Positions 33,493 through 42,600 of a DNA stretch of 64,000 nt are shown here, piece after piece. The notes under the pieces were generated by a model. That model did no database searches, was not told the DNA's origin, and saw only the letters and a list, made by a program, of their open reading frames with translations. The DNA comes from G038396625 sp038396625 (GTDB lineage: Bacteria > Bacillota > Clostridia > Peptostreptococcales > Thermotaleaceae), in the NCBI GenBank assembly GCA_038396625.1, contig CP121688.1, positions 2,728,001 through 2,792,000 on the forward strand, given 5' to 3'. A program made the position numbers and the translations under genes. Numbering within the stretch: position 1 is the stretch's first letter; the number at the start of each line of letters is the position of its first letter.

Positions 33493-33801
33493 TCACCTCT
33501 TCCCTTTCACTAATTTGCATAACTCATCCCACAAACCGGTGAATGCTTCTTTGGTTTTCGTTAGATTAACTTCCTTGATTTTTCCTTGATGCGCTAATAC
33601 GGTCAACTGGTTTAAGTTGTTACCGATTTTAGATAACTCATGATTCATTCTTTTAATGTCGTCAAAAAAAATAATCTCCTTGTCCAGTGCGGACAGGGAG
33701 ACATATCTGCTAATGCTAAGATTTGCTTTTTTTGCTTTACCTACAATTTTTTGATATTCTTTTTCTGTAACTCTTAAGTTGATTCGCCTAGATTTATTCA
33801 T
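33493..33801 (-). CDS. MobC-like relaxosome accessory protein
   Basis: MobC proteins are ribbon-helix-helix or helical DNA-binding proteins that open oriT for the relaxase. The 102-residue protein starts MNKSRRINLRVTEKEYQKI, a basic N-terminal strand as in ribbon-helix-helix domains, and then has the mobC segment LSKIGNNLNQLTVLAHQG. I place the start at ATG 33801, which has AGGTGG upstream. A frame open to 33855 would run over the last hairpin of the adjoining region. It lies directly beside the hairpin cluster at 33837-33936. Confidence 0.85.
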   Translation of the reverse strand: MNKSRRINLRVTEKEYQKIVGKAKKANLSISRYVSLSALDKEIIFFDDIKRMNHELSKIGNNLNQLTVLAHQGKIKEVNLTKTKEAFTGLWDELCKLVKGKR

Positions 33802-33836
33802 AACACCACCTACCTTTATGAGAATCAACTGAGGGT

Positions 33837-33936
33837 TTGGGAGCACCGCTCCCAAGAATTAAAAGGGTATGGGAAACTCCCATCAAGCACAATGTCATAC
33901 ATTGTGGAAGCTTGCCCTCATGAAAGCAGAGCTTTC
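33837..33936. other. Candidate origin of transfer (oriT): four 3-nt-loop hairpins
   Basis: Four perfect inverted repeats, each with a 3-base loop, lie in 100 bp: TTGGGAGC-acc-GCTCCCAA (33837-33855), ATGGGA-aac-TCCCAT (33869-33883), CACAATGT-cat-ACATTGTG (33888-33906) and GAAAGC-aga-GCTTTC (33922-33936). The 167-bp gap around them holds no gene. It sits directly ahead of mobC and the relaxase gene, the usual place for oriT. The nick site itself I cannot identify. Confidence 0.68.
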
Positions 33937-33968
33937 TTATTCGGTCTTTGGGGTATTGAAAATAAAAG

Positions 33969-34382
33969 TCAAATAAACTCAATCTCCATTTCTTCATCCA
34001 ATTCCCCCAAAATTTGCTTTTCAATATCCACATTAAAACGCATATCAATTCCACCTTTTGCAACCAAGAAGTTTTTACGGTCAAGATTATAAAACAAATC
34101 TCTTGGCGTGGTGTACTCATCTTCATAACCATTAAAAAGATTGTAGGCAAGTCTTACTAAAGACTTGCTACTGGAACATAAATCCACTTCTCCATTTGTT
34201 AGAACTTTCGGATTGATTTCGTGATATTTAAAATCGTAGATATTCTGACGCTTCATAAATAAATCTTCGTTTCCACCAATAATATAGAAGAGTGACATCC
34301 TCTCCAAATCACTTGGATGTGTTTGATCTTTTAGTATCATGTTTTGAAAATTATGGGCATGATCTTCATTTAAAAAATACAT
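33969..34382 (-). CDS. DUF6075-like ICE protein
   Basis: The 137-residue protein has no membrane segment. Its opening MYFLNEDHAHNFQNMI and the segment RMSLFYIIGGNEDLF fit, by memory, DUF6075 proteins found on Tn1549-like and other clostridial elements. Their function is unknown. The start has AAGGAGG 6 bases upstream. It lies 13 bases after the Toprim primase-like gene, in the maintenance block, and its stop adjoins the candidate oriT. Confidence 0.62.
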   Translation of the reverse strand: MYFLNEDHAHNFQNMILKDQTHPSDLERMSLFYIIGGNEDLFMKRQNIYDFKYHEINPKVLTNGEVDLCSSSKSLVRLAYNLFNGYEDEYTTPRDLFYNLDRKNFLVAKGGIDMRFNVDIEKQILGELDEEMEIEFI

Positions 34383-34395
34383 TAGCTGCCTCCTT

Positions 34396-35358
34396 TCACA
34401 ACTCTATTTCTTCTTCAATATCCCTTTCTGTTTCATAACTTATTGCTGGTTCTCTTGCTTGACTTTGCTGTAGATTGCTTTTTATAGTTAGTAAATCTTC
34501 ATTAAAATCCTTACCTGTTGGGCTATGCCTTAGAAGCTTGTAATTCTCATGATACTTTTCACTAAACTGCTGACAAGCAAAATGCCCTGCTTCGTCATTG
34601 TCGAGGCAGAGCATAATTCTACTAATTTCAGGATGAAGTTTTAAATAATAATCTAATGCTCGATCAGCTACACCTCCAAGTGCAATCATATGATGTTCAA
34701 GAGATTCAATCCCATGATACTTGAGCAAGGTTAAATAACTCATCAGATCAATGGGTGATTCAAAGACACATACCGTCGTGCTGCTCCCCTCATAAGAAAA
34801 GGGAAACGCCTTATCAGAGTTTTTTACATCTCCCCGATAGGGATTCCCCCTAGTATTGGTACTGCGTACGCTGGCGTATTTCGGTTCATGCTTTTCATCA
34901 TAGCCTACAAAGACACATCTCCTATGAGTATTTTCATATAGCTTGTCTTGACTGATAAAATCGTAAACAACTTCTTTATCAATACCTCTTGACTGTATGA
35001 GATAAGCTATTACATGTTTATAGGTATCATTTTTATCGGGTAATACAAATGGTCCTTTTTCATCATCAATAGGTTCAGGTCTTGGTGTAAAATCACTTTT
35101 TTCTGTACCAAGAAGTGTATACACCGCATCCACCCAGTTCTTGCCTTCCATTTCCATAACAAATTGTATCGGGCCTCCACCAGTATCTTTAGAAAACCAA
35201 TTCCACTTAGCACCGGTTGCATCGATATAAAGTCCTCCGTAATCTTTGACTTTATAGGAACTACCCATCTTTTTGAGATTAAGTCCAATCTTTTCAGCAT
35301 ATACAATGAGATTGATACTGTTAGCTTCATTAATTTCAGCTTCTGTAAATCGTTTCAA
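34396..35358 (-). CDS. Toprim/DUF3991 primase-like protein
   Basis: This 320-residue protein has a zinc-ribbon-free DUF3991 N-terminal part (about 1-110, with VKDYGGLYID and WNWFSKDTGGG) followed by a Toprim domain: VFESPIDLMSYL (Glu) near 195 and IMLCLDNDEAG (Asp, Asp) near 245. Such proteins prime replication or transfer of mobile elements. The start is TTG, with GAGGGGTG 8 bases upstream. It follows the small gene at 35362 by 3 bases. The lack of a zinc finger suggests a role with another element protein rather than a stand-alone primase. Confidence 0.82.
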   Translation of the reverse strand: MKRFTEAEINEANSINLIVYAEKIGLNLKKMGSSYKVKDYGGLYIDATGAKWNWFSKDTGGGPIQFVMEMEGKNWVDAVYTLLGTEKSDFTPRPEPIDDEKGPFVLPDKNDTYKHVIAYLIQSRGIDKEVVYDFISQDKLYENTHRRCVFVGYDEKHEPKYASVRSTNTRGNPYRGDVKNSDKAFPFSYEGSSTTVCVFESPIDLMSYLTLLKYHGIESLEHHMIALGGVADRALDYYLKLHPEISRIMLCLDNDEAGHFACQQFSEKYHENYKLLRHSPTGKDFNEDLLTIKSNLQQSQAREPAISYETERDIEEEIEL

Positions 35359-35361
35359 AGC

Positions 35362-35622
35362 TTAACACCCCTCATCCATATCACCAAAGTTTATTGTTTC
35401 GATATCTCCGTCAAAGGTTTTAATCACACGTTTTAACACACCAATTTTCTCATTATCTTCAGTGGCAAGCTCCAAAGACTTATAATGTAGCAAAAAGGCT
35501 TTAATGCCATGATCTAAAATATAGCTTTTAGTCTTTCCCTTTGCTTCACCTGTTGTGCCAAGAATCCATGTAATGGTTTCAGCGTTATTTTCTCGAATAC
35601 GTTCTGTTCTATATTGATTCAT
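35362..35622 (-). CDS. Small unknown protein, maintenance block
   Basis: An 86-residue acidic protein that I do not recognise. It starts MNQYRTERIRENNAETI, followed by TWILGTTGEAKGKTKSY and a cysteine two residues from the end (MDEGC). The start has GGAGGG upstream, and it is packed between the RadC-like and primase-like genes with 3- and 12-base gaps. The packing and ribosome site argue for a real gene. Confidence 0.6.
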   Translation of the reverse strand: MNQYRTERIRENNAETITWILGTTGEAKGKTKSYILDHGIKAFLLHYKSLELATEDNEKIGVLKRVIKTFDGDIETINFGDMDEGC

Positions 35623-35634
35623 TGATTATCCCTC

Positions 35635-36342
35635 CTACAATTCCATTTCTTCATCCACTGAAATATATTCAGCTTGTTCTTCTTCAGATGCTGTCAGTTC
35701 AATAGGATCATAATTTGCAACATCCATTTTATTGCTTGGTAACACACCGTTTTCAGCCATGGAACTATAGCTATAGCCACCCACAATAATGTGATCTAAA
35801 ACTTTAATGTCTAGCGGTTTAAAAATATCGACAATACGTTGTGTTAACCCAACATCTTCATTAGAAGCCCTTAAACTGCCACCGGGATGATTGTGGGAAA
35901 GAATAATGCTGCTGCAATCATTTGCAAGTGCCATTTTGAGGATGTCTCTTGGATATACGACTGCCATATTGGTAGTGCCTTGCGACACTGTTCTAAGCTC
36001 AATAATGCTATTGCTGTTGTCTAAAAAGGCAACTAAGAACCTTTCCTTATCTTTCACACCACCAAGTAGTGAGGCGAAGTATTTCCCCGAATCATTAGGA
36101 GATTTAAAGGTGATTCTATCGTTTTCCTGATCCAGTTTTAGCACATTATAAGAGGCAATAAATTCATTGAGTTTGTTGAGTTTTTCAAGCTGTCTATCAT
36201 TAGGTTCAACAACACCAGGATGTTCTAAGATATTAAAAGGGTTATTTTCTTTTGCATAACTTTTCAGTTTACTCATTGGAATACCGGTCAGTTTATTTAA
36301 GCTTTGAAAAAAGCTATCTGAGTATTTTGCTTTTGTTGCCAT
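35635..36342 (-). CDS. RadC-like JAB-domain protein
   Basis: RadC-family proteins carry a JAB/MPN metalloprotease-like fold; on mobile elements their job is unknown (early claims of a DNA repair role were withdrawn). The 235-residue protein has the JAMM-type pattern His150-Asn-His152-Pro-Gly with Asp163 in SLRASNED. The first 90 residues are less conserved. The start has GGGGG upstream. It is one of several element-maintenance genes between primase-like and methylase/helicase genes, and it is often found in such positions in ICEs. Confidence 0.87.
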   Translation of the reverse strand: MATKAKYSDSFFQSLNKLTGIPMSKLKSYAKENNPFNILEHPGVVEPNDRQLEKLNKLNEFIASYNVLKLDQENDRITFKSPNDSGKYFASLLGGVKDKERFLVAFLDNSNSIIELRTVSQGTTNMAVVYPRDILKMALANDCSSIILSHNHPGGSLRASNEDVGLTQRIVDIFKPLDIKVLDHIIVGGYSYSSMAENGVLPSNKMDVANYDPIELTASEEEQAEYISVDEEMEL

Positions 36343-36343
36343 A

Positions 36344-36592
36344 TCACTGTCCCCCTTCCAATGCTTCTAATGATTTTGCTTTAGCTTCAATCACTTCTTT
36401 AAGTGCTTTAATTCTGTCTTTTTCAGCTTCATCAATATTCAAAGCATCAATGCTTGTAAAGAATGTCTGAATGCCTAATTTTTCTACTGCTTTTGCCACT
36501 TTCTTTTCTGAGCTTTCCGAAAGCTCCAACACCTCACACATTAGCTCAATGACATTTTCTTGTTTGACATTTTGGATCATTTGTCTAGTCAT
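36344..36592 (-). CDS. Small helical protein of unknown function
   Basis: The 82-residue protein is rich in Glu, Lys and Ala and predicted helical throughout. I do not recognise a family. It ends one base before the RadC-like gene starts and follows the large methylase/helicase gene by 43 bases. A ribosome site GGAG precedes its ATG, so the pair RadC-like/this gene is probably co-transcribed. Confidence 0.58.
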   Translation of the reverse strand: MTRQMIQNVKQENVIELMCEVLELSESSEKKVAKAVEKLGIQTFFTSIDALNIDEAEKDRIKALKEVIEAKAKSLEALEGGQ

Positions 36593-36635
36593 TAAATTTC
36601 ACTCCTTCCATTTTAAAAACAGGGGATAGCCCCTG

Positions 36636-39600
36636 CTAAACTGTCATTTCTTCATCATCTTCAACTATGGCATCTTCATTAAAATCTTCTTCACTCACTG
36701 CTATGTCATCATCTCCTTTATCCATATCCAGTTCAGCATTAAGTTCAAATTGTCGCTTTAACTTCTGCGCTAGTTCTTCCTCATACATAAATGGTTTCTC
36801 CCATTCTTCCTTGGACTGGGTCATATTTCTTTCATACTCATCAATCTGGCTTTCCGTTTTTTCAATGCGCTTTTCAAGCCCTTCTAATAGATTTTCAAGC
36901 CTGACCATATTACCGTGGGGACTATCGCCAAATTCAACTTCGTATTTTTGCTCTGCATGAAGGATTATCTTATGCTGACCAAAGAAATTGTTCTTTTGGA
37001 TTAAGAAATCAAAGCCATTAAATGTACCCACATGAGCTTCTTTATCTGGTTCAATCCTTGATAGTAACACTTGAAGATAAGTTCCAGCTTTTTCCCTTTC
37101 GTCGAAGAATTTGCCATCAATATTGATTTGAAATTCTTCTATCTTATTCATATCTCGCCTGCTGATGTCTTTAATTAATCCTTCAAGACGCTGTTTTGCC
37201 TGTTGAATCAGTTTAGGGTATTTATAGGTAAAATTATCCTCCATGGCATACCTTCTGCTGTTGTATTCAGACTTTAAAAGGCTTAAACGACTGACTTCAT
37301 TATCAATATCCATCTTTTCTTTGATCAAAGGATTGCCTGTTGCTAGGGCTTTGACTTCTGCAAATGATAGTACGGTTTCATCAATGTCCTCTGCGTTTCT
37401 AGCAACAGATTTACTGGTCATGATTTGGCTGATGAAGCGCTGTTTGTTCTCAACAATTTGCCACAAATAGCTGTCAAATGTTGATTTTGTCACGTATTTA
37501 TAGATGTTTACAGCTTCATTTTGATTGCCTTGTCTTAGGATTCTTCCTTCTCGCTGCTCCAGATCACTTGGCCGCCATGGGCAGTCTAAATGATGAAGAG
37601 CAATTAAGCGGTCCTGTATATTAGTTCCCGTGCCCATCTTGGCAGTTGAACCAAGGATAATGCGCTTGTTGCCACTACGCATATCTGCAAATAGAGTTTC
37701 TCTTTGTGCTTCACTATTGGCATCATGTATGAAACAGACCTCTTTTTCTGGAATACCTCTCTTTATCAATTCTTCCTTGATATAAGGATAAACAGAAAAA
37801 CGCCCATCTAAATTAGGCGTACCTACATCACAAAATATGATTTGTGTTCCTTTAAAAGAATCACTCTCCTTATATTCTTCAAAGACCTTATCAATACACT
37901 GATTAACTTTACTATCTGGTTCATTAGGTGCTTCATCATAAAGCAGTCTTGGGTCAAGTCCCAAAAGTCTTGCTTCATTGGTAATCTTTAGCATGTTGTC
38001 AATCCTTGGATCAACCATACCATTTCGAATATCGCTTGCCCTATCAACAAAACTTTCCATAATTTCTTTTGTAAATTCACTGGAATCTGCTGAAACTAAC
38101 TTATGTTTGTCTCCCTTTAATTTAGGAATAGGTAATTTAAGCATATCCGCTGTTTTTACATCTGCCATGTTTTTAAATATAGTCATGAGCTCCGGTAAAT
38201 TTGAGAACTTAGCAAATCTGCTTTTATAGCGATAGCCTGTACCTTCAGGTGCTAGTTCAAGACTTGAAACAACTTCTCCAAACTGTGCTGCCCATGCATC
38301 AAAGTGATGAATACCTCTTGCTTCAAGCTCCTTATTTTGAATATACCTTTGCATAACATACATTTCAGTCATGCTATTACTGATGGGTGTACCAGTCGCA
38401 AAGATGACGCCACGCCCTTGATTGATTTCTTGGATATACTGGGTTTTCATGAGCATATCCATGGATTTTTTACTACGTGTATTGGAGATTCCCGCAACAT
38501 TTCTTATCTTTGAAAATACAGCACAGTTCTTAAAATAATGGGCTTCATCTACATAGACACAATCAATTCCAAGTTCTTCAAAGTTGATGACATCATCTTT
38601 TGGACTGTCATGAAGTCGTTTGATTTCAGCTGTTAGTGAAAGTTTGAGCTTTTCCATCTGCTTGATACTCCAGTTTTCACCATTACTTCTTTTTGCATCA
38701 GCAATGGCAGCAGAGATATCATTGATCTGCCTGTGAATCATTTCTTCCTGACGTTCTTTTGATACAGGGATTTTCTCAAATTGCGAGTGTCCCATAATAA
38801 CAGCATCATAAGCTCCTGTAGCAATACGACTGACAAAACGTCTTCGATTGGATTTTTGAAAGTCCTTCTTTGTGGTGACTAGGATATTAGCCGATGGATA
38901 AAGCCTTAAGAACTCACTACCGATATGCTGTGTTAAGTGATTTGGTACAACAAGAACTGCTTTATTAATCAATCCCAATCGCTTTTGCTCCATACAGCTG
39001 GCAACCATTTCAAAAGTCTTTCCTGCACCTACTGAATGTGCTAGAAGTGTACTACCACCGTAGATAATTCTTGCAATGGCAGCTGTTTGATGTTCTCTTA
39101 ATTTAATATCCGGATTCATTCCTGGCAATTTTAAATGACTACCATCATATTCTCTCAGGCGGATATTGTTATAGTGCTGATTGTAATAATCCACATACTT
39201 TTTACGTCTTTCTGGATCTTTAAATAGCCATTCTTTAAAGGCTTGTTTTAACAGAGATTGTTTTTCTCTTGCTAGCATGGTCTCTTTTTTGTTGATGACA
39301 TATTTGACGGTATCTCCATCTTCAACACGATCTTTAACCGTAGAATTTCTAAGATTCAAGCTGTCTTCAATGATGTAATAAGCATTAATTCTAGATGTCC
39401 CATAGGTTTCTTTAGCAGAAACTGAATACCCATCTAATCCTTTGTTCTCAACAGCAAAGCTTGCATTGTAATTGTTGTAGTGCACTTTGATTTCGTTTCT
39501 GCCACCGTTATTGTGATAATATCTCGGTGTTTTCAAGGTCTCATAGATGAACTGTTCATAATCTGCTGCTTCAATCCATGTGGTTCCTAACCTTACATCA

Positions 39601-42600
39601 ATATCACTGGCCTCAAGATCAATGGGTTGTACTTTTTCTAGGGCAGTCACATTTTTAGAAAAGAGTTCCGGATTCATATCCGCAAAGACTTTGGCAAATT
39701 TAAGCTTTTGCCTTACATCACCTGAGAGGTATTCATCAGCAGTTTCCCAACCTCTCAAAGCATCATTTTCATCATACTTTTCAGGGTTCAAATAAATATC
39801 CCGTTCAAGCTCCTTAATGATGATTTCTGATTCTTCATCATAAAGCTCAGCCATAAATGGAATATCCACCATACCTTTTTCATTTAAAGATGCTGTTAAT
39901 GCTTCAAATGCAGAATCTACATCGGTTATGGATTCATAGGGCTTAATGGTCTGTTTGGTAAACATATCTGCCTTTGTGACATGATGATCTTCATCTTCCA
40001 CTTCTAGAGAACATAAAAGCGGATAGTCATTGTCATCACGGAAGGCGCTGGCATTGGGTCTTGAAGTAATATATCCATAATCTTTAACAAAAGCATCATA
40101 GATTTGGTTTAACTGCTCCTGAGCCTTTTCAAGTGATTCTTTAGTACAACCTTCCGTTTGAAGTGTAATGATTTCTCTTGTTATCTCCCGAACCGCCATC
40201 ATGCCTTGAATCCGCTCAAGGGTTTTACCGGTATAATCCATCCGTCTCATAATGGAATTTTCACGGTAATAAAGCTTTTCATCAATAAAGGCATAACAAT
40301 AATTCTTGTACTTAGGATCAGCTGGTAAATCGTCACTTTTCTCTTTTTTTACCTGCTCGTAATAGCCGATTTCAGCCTCAAGATGAGACACAGCTTCTGC
40401 TAGAGCTTCTTCTAGATTAAAGTTACTATCACTATCTGTATTCACACACGTCGTATAACGACTGTCTCTACCAAACATCCTTTCATCAAATACCATCTCA
40501 CCAAGCATCATATGGGGATGGTCAATAAAGTATTGATTGACGGGGACCCCATTTTCATTATCTGCAACCGATAACCACGTTGGTATTTCCACCGACCTAC
40601 GTTCTCTCTTTTTTAGAAAAAGGATATCTGCTGTTACATCGGTATTGGCATTTTCCTTAAATGCTGTATTAGGTAATCGTATAGCACCAATTAATTCAGC
40701 TCTTTCAGAAATATACTTCCTGACAGCTTGATCTTTTTTATCCATGGTTCCCTTACTGGTAACAAAGGCAATGATGCCACCAGGACGCACTTTATCTAGT
40801 GTTTTTGCAAAGAAATAATCATGGATCATGAAGTTATGCTTATCATAAAGTCTGTCATATACTTTATAATTACCAAAAGGAACATTACCGATGGCTACAT
40901 CAAAAAAGTTATCTTCAAACTGTGTTTCTTCATAGCCTTTCACTTGAATCTGCGCTTTCTGATAGAGCTGCTTTGCAATACGTCCTGATACATCATCCAA
41001 TTCAACCCCAAAGAGTTTTGACTTGTTCATAGAGTTAGGAAGGTGGGAAAAGAAATTACCAACACCTAAGGAAGGTTCCAAGATGTTCCCTTTTTTAAAA
41101 CCAAACTGATCAAGTGCCTGATAAATGCTTTGAATGACAACAGAGGATGTATAGTGGGCATTAGGCGTTGACGCTTTTGCACTATCATATTCTTCCTGAG
41201 ACAACAGTTTTTTAAGTTCACCGTATTCATTGCTCCAGCCACTTGCCCCTATATCAAAGGCCCCTGGCATACCACCCCAACCAACATACCTGGCTAATAT
41301 GGACTGTTCTTTGTCAGTGGCCATACGGTTTTCTGTTTCAATAACTTTCAACGTTTTAATCGCTTCAACATTGGCTCTGAATTTTGTTTTTAACCCACCA
41401 ATACCGATTTCATCTTCAGGTGAAAATTGATAATTGATTTTTGTAGATTGTTGCCTTTCTTGATTTTCATCTTCAACTGGACCAATGGATACAATGCCCC
41501 ACTTTTCTTCTTCAGTCAGTGGCTTCCCATCGGGCAGATAATCCAAAACAAAATCAACACTTTCTTTTCTGAAAATCGGATAACCAGTTTGCCCTGCAAA
41601 AGTTAAATCCATAAGAGATACATCATTATTATCATAGTCAATGGATTCGATTTGAAATTTCCTTCCCTCAATATCCACTTCCATGCCTACTTCTAAAGGG
41701 TACTCATGGAAATCCTCATTTTCTAGATCCAATAAATCATCCTTTTCTGAAGGTGCTTCAATAATGATTTCATGACCTTTATCATCAAATGTTGGTTCTA
41801 CGTTTGACTCGTCTATATCTTCTGAATAATAAGCCTTATAAACAATGTGACCTTGCCTAGCAATATTCGATAACCAATCATTGAGAAAATCATTTAACTC
41901 ATCTTCTAAATCAGGATTAATTAATTCATCACCCTGATACGCTTCATGATAGATTGCCATATTATCTTGCTGAAAGGTGGCTGCTGTTAATGTTTTCTGA
42001 TTCTGGTCCACAATGAGTTCCATATCCGGATCGCTCATTAAATCACCATTTTGCTCGTAATAATGGGATAGAGAGATTCTATTCTCATAGAGCTTTTCAA
42101 TAACAATATCCATAAAGCCAGGTGCTTTCAGCTTCATATAACGATAACGTCCGTTTAAGATACCAGGAGCAATCTTCATTAGCTTTTTATAATTCTCATG
42201 TGCAATGTCATTTTCAGCGTAATTGATGTCAAATAATGTTGGTTGATACACTGTCTTTCTTGTTGGTGGATTATCATTTTTATAGCGAGGTTCAAAATAC
42301 TTACCATTATTAATTAAGGCATCAATACCGGAAACAACTTTAGCCCAAGACAAATGAATTTCTTTATCGGTTTTATAAAGATCAATGGTAATCCCTTTAC
42401 TGTCGTGATTTTCAAAACCGCTTAGATCATCAGAGAATGTAACGGAACCTCCGCCAGTTCCATATTCATTCTTTAGAAAATCCGCTTTTTCTTTTGCAGT
42501 ATGTTCTTCAGCAAAGAAATCAACAATCCGTTGTTTCCCACCTTGAAATCCAGAATCTCTTAGCAGTACCTTTTCAATAAGCTCATCATCTGTTAGTTCC

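Noticed and set aside
33794..34150. 118-residue minus-strand frame across the candidate oriT
   Set aside because: It overlaps two better-supported genes in other frames and all four hairpins; the translation has no family-like features.
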